NCBI RefSeq assembly: GCF_034424545.1
Contig: NZ_CP139971.1
Span: forward strand, 1,116,001-1,180,000
Length of the DNA stretch: 64,000 bases
From: Trinickia caryophylli
GTDB taxonomy: Bacteria > Pseudomonadota > Gammaproteobacteria > Burkholderiales > Burkholderiaceae
Direction: 5' to 3'
In this document: positions 36,626-46,310 of the stretch, piece after piece
Layout of the letters: every line of letters begins with the position of its first letter
How positions within the stretch are numbered: the first letter of the stretch is position 1
The notes under the pieces: generated by a model
What the model was told of the DNA's origin: nothing
Databases searched by the model: none
The model's input: the letters and a program-made list of their open reading frames with translations, nothing else
Program-made: the position numbers and the translations under genes

Positions 36626-38746
36626 GTGAATGCGATCGTTTCCACGCGGCTTTTCTGCCTGCTGATCGGGCTCGCGAGCCTGATGGCCGCCTGCTCGGGC
36701 GGTTCAGGCTCGGACAGCGGGCAAAACAGCGGTGCCGTGCTTGCCTTCCAGATGGACTCGGGTGGCCAAACCAATGCGTTCTATCGACAAGGCAATGTAT
36801 CCGCGCATTTATTGATGCGCTCGTCGACGAAGCCCCGACTGCTCGTCATCTTTCCGGCCGGTAATAGCGGAACCGGCCTCTGGTTCGAGGATACCGCGCA
36901 AGCGGTGAGTTGGAGCCTCGATGCGCCGCTCGCGCCGAGTATGAATCGCGACATCCAGGGCCGCAATTTGTACGGCATCTCGGCCGATGTCTCGGTCAAC
37001 GTCAGTCAGTTGACGCTGCGGCAAGCCTTGCTGACCTCGGTGCGCTTTCTGCGCGACTACAACGGCGGCTATCCCGCCCCTTCCGAGGTTCAAACGCAGC
37101 CTCTCATCGACGGGAATACGATCCGGTGGCAGCGCAACCGCGCCGACGGCGCCGCGGGCTACGCGCTTGCGGTGCAGGTAACGAACGGCGGCACGGTCAC
37201 GTCGAATCAATCGGGCACGCTCACGTTGCAAGCCGCGAGCGGCAGCAATACGCTGCATCTGCGCGTGCTCGCGTGGAACGGGGAGACGCCGCTCACGCCG
37301 ATCACGCACGCGAATCTTTTCACCGAAGCAGTCAACCCCGATACGCAAAGCCAGAACGTGGTCGAATTCCTCAGCTATGCGGACAAACTGCTGGCAGGTT
37401 CGTGGCAATACGACACCTACTTCGGCCGCGATACGCTGATCTCCGTGCGCATGCTGATGCCGGTACTCCAGGCGCCGGCCATCGAGGCCGGCTTGACGTC
37501 CGTGCTGAGCCGCCTGTCGTCGGACGGCATCGTGGCGCACGAAGAGGGTATCGGCGAATTCGCGGTCATCGACAACCTGCGCAACGGCCACCCCAACGAT
37601 GCCACGCCGACCTACGACTACAAGATGATCGACGGCGACTATCTGCTGGCCCCCATCATGGCGGCCTGGCTCATCGACGATGCGCGCGGCGCGGCGCGCG
37701 CGGCCACCTATCTCGCGCAGCAGGAAGGCGGTGGCCAGACGAACGGCAGCCGCTTCGTCACGAATCTCGTGCATGTGGCGAATACGGCGCGTGCCTTTTC
37801 GCAGCAAAGCGTCTATTCGAACCTGATTCATTTGCGTTCCGGTCAAATCGTCGGCAACTGGCGCGACAGCACGAACGGCCTTGCCGGCGGCGTCTATCCC
37901 TACGACGTCAACGCGGTACTCGTTCCGGCCGCGCTGCGCGCCGCGAGCCGCTTTCTCGCCAGCGGCCTGCTCGATCCGTACTTGAGCACGGACCAGCGCG
38001 CCGCGCTCGCCGACGCCGCGCAGCAAGCCTCGGTGTGGGAATCGGCCGCGCCGGCGTTGTTCGAGGTGGCGGCCACGCCTTCCCAGGCGGCCACGGCGGT
38101 CCCAGCGTATGCGGCGCAAACAGGTGTGCCGGCCGGCACGCTGCCGAGTTCGACCACTGCGTTCTATGCGCTGTCGCTCGACGAGCAAGGCAATCCGATC
38201 CCGGTGATGAACTCGGATGGCGGTTTTGCGCTGCTCTTCGGCACACCATCGGCCGACGTGCTCACGCGCATCGTTACGGCTGCCGTGCAGACATTCCCCG
38301 TGGGGCTCGTCACCGATGCGGGAATGCTCGTCGCCAATCCCGCCTACGCGAGTTCGTCGCTGTGGCCGCTCTTCACCAACGCGGCGTATCACGGCACCGT
38401 AGTCTGGTCCTGGCAGCAGGCCATGTGGGTCGCGGGGCTCGATCGGCAGTTGGCGCGCCAGGATCTGACGGCCGACGTGAGAACGCTGCTGACGAACGCA
38501 CGCTCGCGAATCTGGCAGGTGATCTCGAATGCGTCCGATATGCGCGCATCCGAAATGTGGACGTGGTCGTATGCGAATGGCGCCTATCAGGCCGAAGCCT
38601 TCGGCACGCATAGCGCGGATGCCACGGAGGCCAACGCCGCGCAGCTGTGGAGCACGACCTACCTCGCCATCAACGACCCGAACATTCGCGCCGGGAGATA
38701 CTGGTGGCAGGCGCTCGGTGGTTCGAGCAAAGTCGCGTCGCGCTAG
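36626..38746 (+). CDS. Large lipoprotein with six-hairpin glycosidase-like domain
   Basis: 706 residues. Lipobox LMAAC (Cys23) followed by a Gly/Ser-rich linker, so it is probably anchored on the outer membrane. The core from ~250 resembles (alpha/alpha)6 glycoside hydrolases/amylo-1,6-glucosidases: SWQYDTYFGRDTLISVRMLM, then DGIVAHEEGIGEF with a candidate acid pair, YDYKMIDGDYLLAP, and the late TVVWSWQQAMWVAGLDRQLA. The N-terminal ~200 residues look like a beta-sandwich. It probably cleaves an oligosaccharide; the linkage is unknown. GTG start with AAGGAG six bases upstream. Confidence 0.7.
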   Translation: MNAIVSTRLFCLLIGLASLMAACSGGSGSDSGQNSGAVLAFQMDSGGQTNAFYRQGNVSAHLLMRSSTKPRLLVIFPAGNSGTGLWFEDTAQAVSWSLDAPLAPSMNRDIQGRNLYGISADVSVNVSQLTLRQALLTSVRFLRDYNGGYPAPSEVQTQPLIDGNTIRWQRNRADGAAGYALAVQVTNGGTVTSNQSGTLTLQAASGSNTLHLRVLAWNGETPLTPITHANLFTEAVNPDTQSQNVVEFLSYADKLLAGSWQYDTYFGRDTLISVRMLMPVLQAPAIEAGLTSVLSRLSSDGIVAHEEGIGEFAVIDNLRNGHPNDATPTYDYKMIDGDYLLAPIMAAWLIDDARGAARAATYLAQQEGGGQTNGSRFVTNLVHVANTARAFSQQSVYSNLIHLRSGQIVGNWRDSTNGLAGGVYPYDVNAVLVPAALRAASRFLASGLLDPYLSTDQRAALADAAQQASVWESAAPALFEVAATPSQAATAVPAYAAQTGVPAGTLPSSTTAFYALSLDEQGNPIPVMNSDGGFALLFGTPSADVLTRIVTAAVQTFPVGLVTDAGMLVANPAYASSSLWPLFTNAAYHGTVVWSWQQAMWVAGLDRQLARQDLTADVRTLLTNARSRIWQVISNASDMRASEMWTWSYANGAYQAEAFGTHSADATEANAAQLWSTTYLAINDPNIRAGRYWWQALGGSSKVASR

Positions 38747-38828
38747 CGCTCGACAGGCGGGAGGGTCCAGCCGAGAACCGTGACGGACGCGGGGACGGAC
38801 ACTGCGGACGCAACGCCGCCGCGAGCCG

Positions 38829-39545
38829 TCATGCCGCGCCGGTCGCAGTCCCTTCGATGCCGTCGAGCCACGCGGAAAACATCGCCTTGGCCGCCAGCGG
38901 CAGGCGCGTGCGCAATGCGTTGGCGCCGGCGCGCAAGGTACGCGGATCGACACGTGCCTGAGCCAGTTCGCATGCATGCCCCACGAGCCAGTGCTCGATC
39001 TCCTGCGGATCGGCCTCCGGATGACATTGCAAGGCCAACACATGGTGGCCGACCGCGAATGCCTGGTTGTCGCACACCGCGGTCCCGGCAAGCCGGACTG
39101 CGCCGGCCGGCATATCGAAACGATCGCCATGCCAGTGCAAAACGGGCACGTCGCCCAGCTCGGCCAACGGCGACGCCCGGCCCGCCTCGGTCAACGACAA
39201 CGCCGAAAACCCGATCTCCTTTACGCCCATCGGTTCGACCTTCGCCCCCATGGCCCGCGCGATCAGTTGCGCGCCCAGGCAGATACCCAACGTCGGGCGC
39301 CGATGCGCAAGCCGCTGCCGCACAAGCGCAAGTTCGTCGACGATGAAAGGGTAGGTGTCGTCGTCGAACGCGCCGATGGGGCCGCCGAGCAGCACAACCA
39401 GATCGGCATCGAGCACATCGGGCACACCCGATTCGTCCCGAGCCGCATCGACATATCGAATGGCGTAACCGCGCGCCTGCAGCACCGGCTCGAACGTTCC
39501 CAGATCCTCGAAGTGCACGTGGCGAATGGCAACGGCTGTCTTCAC
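38829..39545 (-). CDS. Class I glutamine amidotransferase (GuaA-like/GAT1 stand-alone)
   Basis: 238 residues. Triad Cys89 (GICLGAQLI), His175 and Glu177 (LQCHPEADP). It resembles stand-alone GATase1 proteins annotated as GMP synthase-like; the partner synthase is unknown. GTG 39545, with AGAGGAG eight bases upstream, overlaps the end of yggS as GTGA, indicating translational coupling. The frame upstream of the GTG has shadow composition. Confidence 0.85.
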   Translation of the reverse strand: MKTAVAIRHVHFEDLGTFEPVLQARGYAIRYVDAARDESGVPDVLDADLVVLLGGPIGAFDDDTYPFIVDELALVRQRLAHRRPTLGICLGAQLIARAMGAKVEPMGVKEIGFSALSLTEAGRASPLAELGDVPVLHWHGDRFDMPAGAVRLAGTAVCDNQAFAVGHHVLALQCHPEADPQEIEHWLVGHACELAQARVDPRTLRAGANALRTRLPLAAKAMFSAWLDGIEGTATGAA

Positions 39546-40357
39546 GATGGCGACTCCTCTGTATCGAGGCCGGTTGGCCAGTAGTAGGTATCGGGCATGT
39601 CGCGCGCGCCGAAGATGGCCTGCCCGACACGCACCACGGTCGCGCCTTCCTCGATGGCGATCTCGAAGTCGCCGGACATGCCCATCGACAATTCGTCCAA
39701 CGCCGCACTGTCCGGAGTGCACTGTCGGAGCCGGTCGCGCAAATTGCGCAGCAGGACGAAGCACTGCCGAACGCGTTCGGCCTCGCTCGAAAACAGCGCG
39801 AGCGTCATCAGGCCGCGCACGCGCAGCGCCGAAAACGCCGGCAGCTTGCCGACGAATGCCTGCACTTCGTCTGGCGGCAACCCGTATTTGCTCGCCTCGC
39901 CGGACGTGTTCACCTGCACGAATACATCGAGCGAGCGGCCCTCGATCTGGAGGCGCCGGTCGAGCGCCTCCGCCACGCGCAAACTATCCAGCGCCTGGAA
40001 CTCCGCGGCAAAGCGCGCCACGACCTTGGCCTTGTTGGTCTGCAAGTGGCCGATGACCGACCAGCGAAGATCGGCCAGGTCCTGCATGGCTTCCCATTTC
40101 GTGTACGCCTCCTGCACCTTGTTTTCGCCGAGCATGCGGCAACCGGCCGCATATGCCAGCCGCAAGCTCGCTTCGGGCTTGGTTTTGCTGACCGGCAGCA
40201 GACGGACCATTGCGGGATCGCGCCCGGCGCGCCGGCAGGCCGCATCGATGCGCGCCCGAACCGTGGCGAGATTGCTGCGGAAATCGTCGACCGTGGTGGC
40301 TTGCGGATAGCGGCCGTGCTGGTCGTGCCGTGTTTCCGTTTCTGATACGTCGGGCAT
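39542..40357 (-). CDS. yggS: YggS-family PLP-binding protein (PLP homeostasis)
   Basis: 271 residues. PLP lysine Lys58 in LLPVSKTKP and the family blocks LGENKVQEAYTKWEAM, WSVIGHLQTNKAK, VFVQVNTSGEASKYGL and LSMGMSGDFEIAI are present. It binds pyridoxal 5'-phosphate and keeps its free level balanced, without a known reaction. ATG 40357 follows AAGGAG by ten bases. The first ~22 residues extend beyond the usual start. Coupled to the glutamine amidotransferase gene. A MocR regulator, also PLP-dependent, is divergent from it. Confidence 0.9.
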   Translation of the reverse strand: MPDVSETETRHDQHGRYPQATTVDDFRSNLATVRARIDAACRRAGRDPAMVRLLPVSKTKPEASLRLAYAAGCRMLGENKVQEAYTKWEAMQDLADLRWSVIGHLQTNKAKVVARFAAEFQALDSLRVAEALDRRLQIEGRSLDVFVQVNTSGEASKYGLPPDEVQAFVGKLPAFSALRVRGLMTLALFSSEAERVRQCFVLLRNLRDRLRQCTPDSAALDELSMGMSGDFEIAIEEGATVVRVGQAIFGARDMPDTYYWPTGLDTEESPS

Positions 40358-40432
40358 CGTGTGGATACTCCTTGGCGGGCCGCGGCTCGCCGGTTCATCG
40401 GCTCGCGGAAGATATCGAACGCGCCAGCCAAT

Positions 40433-40464
40433 GAGCCAACGAGGCAACGAGCCAACGAGGCAGT
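40433..40464. repeat. Short 16-base tandem repeat upstream of yggS
   Basis: Two adjoining 16-base units, GAGCCAACGAGGCAAC and GAGCCAACGAGGCAGT, in the ~195-base gap between yggS and the divergent MocR gene. They could be a direct-repeat operator of MocR, whose family often binds direct repeats, or replication slippage. Confidence 0.5.
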
Positions 40465-40552
40465 GGGGCGCCTGAAAAGCGGCCGGTGAAGCGCATCGGG
40501 AAAGCACGTTTATAGCTTTAGAATGGCCGGATGCGCCCCACCAATTTTTAGC

Positions 40553-42055
40553 ATGAGCACCGGCCAATTGTTCAAGCATGCGCGGCTCGAGTCCGTCAAA
40601 GCGTGGATCGACGATCCGGCTCATGGCGCACTCCCACTCCACGCGCGCGTCCAGCGCGCGATCAGGCAGTTGATTCTCGAGGGCGCGCTCGATGCGGGCC
40701 ACGGTCTGCCTGCGTCGCGCGCCCTGGCCCGATCGCTGGGCGTTTCCCGCGATACGGTGGAGACGGCGTACGGCCAATTGCATGCAGAGGGGTTCATCGA
40801 ACGGCGCGTCGGCAGCGGGAGCTTCGTGTCCGAGCGGGCACGACAGTTGACCCGGCCGCGCTCCGCGCAGCGGCTGAGCATCTCTGGCGACGCACCGCCG
40901 CGTCTGAGCCGGCGAGGCAGTGCCCTATTCGAGGGCGGCGGCGTACGCGATTTTTTTGCGCCGCGCCCATTCGCCCCGGGTGTGCCGGAAACACGCAGCT
41001 TCCCGCTACAGACCTGGGAGCGGCTCGAGCGGCAGGTGTTGAAGGAATACGGCACCGAAGCGCTGCTGCACAGCCCGCCGCAGGGGATGGAGCCGTTGCG
41101 GCGCGCCATCGCGGACTATGTGAACCTCGAACGCGGCGCGCATGCCACGCCCGAACGCGTGCTCGTGCTGACCAGTTCGCAGCAAGCGCTCGTATTGTGC
41201 GCCACCGTGCTGCTCGATCCGGGCGACAGGATCTTCGTCGAAGATCCCATGTACCACGGGGCGAGCAAGGCATTCGCGGCCGCGGGCCTCGAATGCGTGC
41301 CGGTGCCGCTGGATGCCGACGGCATGCGCGTGGAGCGTCTGCGCGATGCCCCGCAATCGGCGAAAGCGGTATTTCTCACGCCTTCGCATCAATTCCCGAG
41401 CGGCGCCACGCTCGCATTGGACCGCCGGCTGGCCGTGATCGACTGGGCAAGACAGAACGAAGCCTGGATCATCGAGGACGACTACGACAGCGAATTCCAC
41501 TATGCAGGCAAACCCACCGCCTGCGTACAGGGGCTCGACACGCACGGCCGGACGATTTACATCGGCACGTTCACGAAGTCCCTGTTTCCCGGCCTGCGAA
41601 TCGGATACATGATCCTGCCGCCGCCGCTCGTCGCGCCGATGACGGTGGCGCGCACGCTGTTGGACGGACACAGTGCGCCGATCCCGCAACTCACGCTGGC
41701 ACGCTTCATCGAGGGTGGTCATTTCGGTGCGCATGTGCGCACGATGCGCGCCGTGTACGCCGAACGGCGCGACGTGCTGGCGCGGCTCGTGCGCGAGTAT
41801 CTGGCCGATTTCGTGACGGCGCGCGTGCCGGCCGGCGGCATGCAGATGCCGTGCGTACTCATCCGCGATATTGCGGAACAAGAGATCGTCGAGCGCGCGC
41901 GCCACGCCGGCATCGATCTGCTCGGGCTCACTGCGCTGCACGCGTCGAGCACACACGAGGCCGGCTTCCTCATGGGATTTGCGGCGCACGCTCCGAACGA
42001 GCTGAGCGTCTCCGTCAAGAAGCTGGCGGACATACTGCGTACCTCGGGCCGCTGA
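40553..42055 (+). CDS. MocR-type regulator (GntR winged helix + aminotransferase fold)
   Basis: 500 residues. N-terminal GntR winged helix (RVQRAIRQLILEGALDAG; LPASRALARSLGVSRDTVE) and a C-terminal fold-type I aminotransferase domain with the PLP lysine Lys342 in GTFTKSLFPGLRIGYM and the Asp of EDDYDSEFHYAG. MocR proteins sense PLP or PLP-linked amino compounds; PdxR members control vitamin B6 synthesis. The divergent yggS gene makes PLP homeostasis the likely theme. ATG 40553 precedes the domain by ~15 residues. Confidence 0.9.
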   Translation: MSTGQLFKHARLESVKAWIDDPAHGALPLHARVQRAIRQLILEGALDAGHGLPASRALARSLGVSRDTVETAYGQLHAEGFIERRVGSGSFVSERARQLTRPRSAQRLSISGDAPPRLSRRGSALFEGGGVRDFFAPRPFAPGVPETRSFPLQTWERLERQVLKEYGTEALLHSPPQGMEPLRRAIADYVNLERGAHATPERVLVLTSSQQALVLCATVLLDPGDRIFVEDPMYHGASKAFAAAGLECVPVPLDADGMRVERLRDAPQSAKAVFLTPSHQFPSGATLALDRRLAVIDWARQNEAWIIEDDYDSEFHYAGKPTACVQGLDTHGRTIYIGTFTKSLFPGLRIGYMILPPPLVAPMTVARTLLDGHSAPIPQLTLARFIEGGHFGAHVRTMRAVYAERRDVLARLVREYLADFVTARVPAGGMQMPCVLIRDIAEQEIVERARHAGIDLLGLTALHASSTHEAGFLMGFAAHAPNELSVSVKKLADILRTSGR

Positions 42056-42096
42056 TGCCGCGCCTCACGCGCGGCGAGCCGCGCGCGCCTGCCGCA

Positions 42097-42987
42097 TCAC
42101 GGCGGCTTGCGAGTGCCGCCCTGCCGCCGCCGCGCCGCTGTCACCTCCGCGCCGAGCAGAAATACGACCGACGAGAAGTACAGCCACATCATGAGCACCG
42201 CGAGCGAGCCCGCCGCGCCGAAAGCGCTCGCCGTACCGGCGTGAGTCAGATAAAACGCGAACAGATAGCGGCCGATCGTGAACAGCGCCGCGGCGACGAA
42301 CCCGCCCGTCAACGCATGGGCGAATCGCACACGCGTATCGGGCAGCCACTTGATGAGCGCGGCGAAGGCGACGCTGAGAATCGCCAGTGCCACGAGCGAT
42401 TGAAGAATGGAGGCGGTAACGGCAAGCGGACTGTCGCCGAACACCGCATGCGCCACGATTTGAATCGCCGTGTCGAGCACGAGCGACACGACCAGCAGGA
42501 AACCGAGCCCCAGCACCAGGGCAAACGATACGAGCCGCGTGCGCAAGAGCAGTTTGAGGCCCTGCACGCCCTCGCCTGCCTCGGCCTCGAATACCGCATC
42601 GAGCGCGGTGTTCAACGACGTGAAGGTTGCCGATGCACCGATGACGAGCAAAGCGACCGACGCAACGGCGGCAAACCCACTGCCCGCCGCGTGGTGGGCG
42701 TGCGTGACGATCTCCTGCATCGCGCCGGCCGCGTCGTTGCCGACGATGTCTTTCACCTGATCGAACAACCGCCCCCTTGCCGCTTGCTCGCCGAAAAACC
42801 AGCCCGCGACGGCGAGCACGATCAGCAACGTCGGCGCCAGCGAGAACGCCGAGTAGAACGCGATGCCGGCGCCCATCATCATGCATCGATCCGATGAAAA
42901 ACGCTTCAGCGCGTCGGTTCCGACGTGGATGAACCGCCGGATGGAGGAGTGCTCGAAGAGGGCTGCCTTCAGGTGGATGAGGTGCAA
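42097..42987 (-). CDS. YihY/BrkB-family inner-membrane protein
   Basis: 296 residues with six membrane helices. The family start MMMGAGIAFYSAFSLAPTLL and the conserved end GAAGSLAVLMMWLYFSSVVF and LLGAEVTAAR are clear. Function is not established despite the old ribonuclease BN label. I chose TTG 42987 because GGAGG lies nine bases before it; the open frame also runs to a TTG at 43011 without a ribosome site. It lies downstream of the phosphatase gene, 185 bases away. Confidence 0.85.
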   Translation of the reverse strand: MHLIHLKAALFEHSSIRRFIHVGTDALKRFSSDRCMMMGAGIAFYSAFSLAPTLLIVLAVAGWFFGEQAARGRLFDQVKDIVGNDAAGAMQEIVTHAHHAAGSGFAAVASVALLVIGASATFTSLNTALDAVFEAEAGEGVQGLKLLLRTRLVSFALVLGLGFLLVVSLVLDTAIQIVAHAVFGDSPLAVTASILQSLVALAILSVAFAALIKWLPDTRVRFAHALTGGFVAAALFTIGRYLFAFYLTHAGTASAFGAAGSLAVLMMWLYFSSVVFLLGAEVTAARRRQGGTRKPP

Positions 42988-43172
42988 GGTCGTTCGCCTC
43001 CGTGCGCACAAGGGGATGCGCGCCGTGGCGAACGTGCAGCAATCGTTATGCCTTCGCTTTTCGAAGGGTCGTCATGCGCCGGTGCGCCCCGTTGCGCGGC
43101 GCGCATGCGTTCGCCGCGCGCCGCCACCACCGCATTGCTTGTTGCCGATCATCGACGGATCGATGGTGCCGC

Positions 43173-44876
43173 TCAATCGCGCCGGCGTTTCGTCAGCGTG
43201 ACCGTTTCGAACAACTCGTAGTTGCCCGTGGGCGTCTGGTCGGCACCGGGCGCGTGATAGTAGTTCATCGTGATAGACGTATGTCCGCCGCGCTCGCCCG
43301 GGTCGACATCGAAGACGGCGATGCCGTACCCCGTTGCCGTATCGCGCTGCGCGGACCAGATCGCATCCTCGAGCGCATCGGCGCCGTTGCGCAGGTAAGT
43401 GCCTTCCGTCGCGCCCGGTACCGGGCGGTTAGGCTTCGTAAACACCTTCGCCTGCGGGTTGCCGTTGCCGATATCGACACCATAGACATCGAGCGGCGCG
43501 CTGGTACCGCCGCCGCCGAGGATCAGATGGACTGTGCCGTGGCTCGTGTCGAAGCGGTTGCTGCCGCGTTCGGCATGCGGCACCGGACGCGGCTGCAGCG
43601 TATCCACGGGCTCGCCCGTTTTGGCATCGATGCCCGCGTGGTGGTTGCATCCGCGCACGGGATAGCTGCGCTCATAGTCATGGTCGTGTCCGCATAAAAC
43701 GAGATCGACGCCGTAGCGATCGAAAAGCGGAAGCCATGCTTCGCGAATGCCCTTATCCGAGCCGTTGCCCGTTTTCGACGAACTGAGCGCGTCCTGATGC
43801 ATCTGCACGACGATCCAGTCGATATCGTGGTCATGCTCCGCGTGGCGCAGCGTGCGCTCGAGCCAGCGCGTCTGCTCGCCATGGCTGTAGCCGCGTACAT
43901 AAAACGACGTGCCCGGTGCGATGGCCGGGTTACCCGTGCTGGCGGCCGGCACGAGTGGCGCGGGGCCGGCGACGAACGCCGCGGCGTCCTGATAGACCAC
44001 ATCGTCGGCATCGAGCGAGACGAACAGCACTGAGCCCACCCGGAAGCTGTACCAACGGCCCGCGAACCGGGTGCCGTTATCGGGCAGCGTGTAGCGAGCC
44101 AGATACGACTCGAACCCCTCCGGCCCATTGTGGAACTCGATCTCGTGGTTGCCGGGGCAAGGCATCCATGGGCGGTTCGCCGCCGACATCTGATTGTTGT
44201 TGCCGAAATCGCGCCATACCTCGGTTTGATGCGTGGGATTCAGGTTCGCGTAGCAGAGGTCGCCGTTCAGAAGATGGAAGAGCGGCTGGAAACGCTCGAC
44301 CGCTTCCACGGCGAATCGGCTTTGCGGCGACGAGAGCACCCAGCCGGTGTTCGGCGTGGCGAGGTCGCCATAGCTCGTGAAACGAAACGGCGCGCGAGCG
44401 CGCGGGGCCGTCGCGAACGTGGCGCTGAACGGCGAACCCACGCGGCTGTCGTTGTCGGCCGTCACTTCGTAGCGGTAGGTGGTGCCGGGGTGCAGATCGT
44501 CGACGCGCGCGTGGTAGGTGAAGACGACCACGCCGGAGAGCCCGTCCGTATAGGTGCGCTGCACACCGTGCACGACACGCGGGTGCCCACCGCCGCTGGT
44601 GGTAACGGTCACGCGCGGATTGACGGATGCCGCGACCGACGCCCACGAGACGACGACCTCTCGCCTCGGGTCATCGCCCCACGTCAAATGGATTTGCTCG
44701 GGCGTGCCATCGGGCGCCGTGGAATCGGCGCGGGCCGCGCCGGCCAGCGCACCGGCCGCGCTTGCGAAACCGGACGCCCCGGCGAGCTTGAGAAAGCCGC
44801 GGCGCGAAACGGTAGCCGCAGAGGCGGTGGCGGCCGATTCGGCGGCGAGGTTGTCAGGGGAGCTGTTCTTGGGCAT
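43173..44876 (-). CDS. Tat-exported purple acid phosphatase-like metallophosphoesterase
   Basis: 567 residues. Twin-arginine signal SRRGFLKLAG at ~25-34. A fibronectin-III-like N-terminal domain (VVSWASVAASVNPRV) precedes the catalytic domain. All five metal blocks are visible: TSYGDLATP, LNGDLCYANLN, PGNHEIEF, VVQMHQDALS and LVLCGHDHDYERSYP. It should hydrolyse phosphomonoesters in the periplasm. ATG 44876 is preceded by GAGAG. The frame is open for 91 more codons upstream but without a signal-like start. Confidence 0.9.
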   Translation of the reverse strand: MPKNSSPDNLAAESAATASAATVSRRGFLKLAGASGFASAAGALAGAARADSTAPDGTPEQIHLTWGDDPRREVVVSWASVAASVNPRVTVTTSGGGHPRVVHGVQRTYTDGLSGVVVFTYHARVDDLHPGTTYRYEVTADNDSRVGSPFSATFATAPRARAPFRFTSYGDLATPNTGWVLSSPQSRFAVEAVERFQPLFHLLNGDLCYANLNPTHQTEVWRDFGNNNQMSAANRPWMPCPGNHEIEFHNGPEGFESYLARYTLPDNGTRFAGRWYSFRVGSVLFVSLDADDVVYQDAAAFVAGPAPLVPAASTGNPAIAPGTSFYVRGYSHGEQTRWLERTLRHAEHDHDIDWIVVQMHQDALSSSKTGNGSDKGIREAWLPLFDRYGVDLVLCGHDHDYERSYPVRGCNHHAGIDAKTGEPVDTLQPRPVPHAERGSNRFDTSHGTVHLILGGGGTSAPLDVYGVDIGNGNPQAKVFTKPNRPVPGATEGTYLRNGADALEDAIWSAQRDTATGYGIAVFDVDPGERGGHTSITMNYYHAPGADQTPTGNYELFETVTLTKRRRD

Positions 44877-45193
44877 GTCGAGGCTCTCGCGTATTGGGAA
44901 GGACGGAAAGAACGGCAAAGGAAAATGAAAGCTCGCCTGCGCACTACTGCAACACGGCATCGCGGCGATGCGCGCAGTGTGCCGCGCCCGCATGGCAGCG
45001 TCATGAAACGGATTGCCAATCGAAACGACGGATTCGCGTAGGAATGAGCAGCCGCCCGGGCGATTTGCGCGGATATCCCTGAGCTTCACAGGGCTACTTT
45101 TGCGTCGCAAGCGGCGTATTCGGCGCTTTGGCACAATGGCTTCTTTCATTTTTGCTCACCGCCCCTCACGTGGGCGGGCGGCGCGTCACAGCG
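44877..45193. other. Intergenic region between divergent genes
   Basis: 317 bases between the phosphatase and the luciferase-like gene. I looked for a Pho box and did not find two correctly spaced direct repeats. Nothing else stands out. Confidence 0.4.
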
Positions 45194-46204
45194 ATGATTC
45201 CATTCTCGGTACTCGATCTTTGCCCCGTGCCTGCCGGCCAGACGCCGGCCGACGCCTTCCGCCATTCTCTCGATCTTGCGCAGCATGCGGAGCACTGGGG
45301 CTATCGACGCTTCTGGCTCGCCGAGCATCACAACATGCCGGGCATCGCGAGCGCGGCCACGTCGGTTGTGATCGGCCATATCGCGGGCGGCACGAAAACG
45401 ATTCGCGTGGGCTCCGGCGGCATCATGCTGCCCAATCACTCGCCGCTCGTGATCGCCGAGCAGTTCGGCACGCTGGCCTCGCTTTATGCCGATCGGATCG
45501 ATCTCGGTCTTGGCCGCGCACCCGGTACCGATCAGACGACTGCCCATGCCTTGCGGCGCGATCTGCATGCGAGCGCCGAGCGTTTTCCCGAAGACGTGGC
45601 CGAGTTGCAGCGGTATTTCGCCGAGCCGGTGCCCGGCCAGCGGATTCGCGCGGTGCCCGGCGCGGGCCTGAATGTGCCGATCTGGCTGCTGGGTTCGTCG
45701 CTGTTTTCGGCGCAGCTTGCCGCGGGGCTCGGGTTGCCGTTCGCATTTGCCTCGCATTTTGCGCCCGATTATCTGCTGACCGCACTGAACGTCTATCGGT
45801 CGCAATTCCGGCCTTCGGCGGTGTTGGCAAAGCCTTATGCGATGGTGGGAGTGAACCTCTTTGCGGCCGCGACCGATGAGGAAGGCGCGCGGCTTTTCAC
45901 GTCGCTGCAGCAGCAATTCCTCGCTTTGCGGCGTGGCACGCCCGGGCAGTTGCCCCCGCCGGTGGAGCAGCTCGATGCGTCGGAGATCGAGCGGGCCGGC
46001 GTCTCGCATTCGCTCGCTTGCTCGGCCATCGGCAGTCCCGAAACGGTGCGCGCGGCCCTCGAGTCGATCATTGCGCAGACACAGGCGGACGAACTGATCC
46101 TGACGGCGCAGATCTACGATCACGCCGCACGGCTGCGCTCGTTCGAGATCGGTGCGCAGGTGCGGGATGCGATAGCGGCAACGCCGGCCCCGGCGGTGAG
46201 CTGA
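45194..46204 (+). CDS. Luciferase-like flavin-dependent oxidoreductase (LLM class)
   Basis: 336 residues. TIM-barrel family features: [11 protein letters not shown] start, [20 protein letters not shown] (the family's EHH motif), [20 protein letters not shown] and [11 protein letters not shown]. This is the MsnO8/YhbW-type group that uses reduced FMN with an unknown substrate. ATG 45194 begins the conserved sequence; the ribosome site is weak. A GST gene follows on the same strand. Confidence 0.88.
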   Translation: MIPFSVLDLCPVPAGQTPADAFRHSLDLAQHAEHWGYRRFWLAEHHNMPGIASAATSVVIGHIAGGTKTIRVGSGGIMLPNHSPLVIAEQFGTLASLYADRIDLGLGRAPGTDQTTAHALRRDLHASAERFPEDVAELQRYFAEPVPGQRIRAVPGAGLNVPIWLLGSSLFSAQLAAGLGLPFAFASHFAPDYLLTALNVYRSQFRPSAVLAKPYAMVGVNLFAAATDEEGARLFTSLQQQFLALRRGTPGQLPPPVEQLDASEIERAGVSHSLACSAIGSPETVRAALESIIAQTQADELILTAQIYDHAARLRSFEIGAQVRDAIAATPAPAVS

Positions 46205-46310
46205 CGAACGTCGCTGCGATCGCTTTTGGAGAGTCGGGCGCCCGGATTCGCGGCACTCGACGCTCAGTATGTCTACTTCAACGGATATCTATAACTGTCG
46301 AGGAGAACAC

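Noticed and set aside
36809..39130. 773-codon minus-strand frame opposite the large lipoprotein
   Set aside because: Shadow frame without family motifs or start signals.
44877..45193. Pho box upstream of the phosphatase
   Set aside because: No pair of correctly spaced CTGTCAT-like repeats was found.
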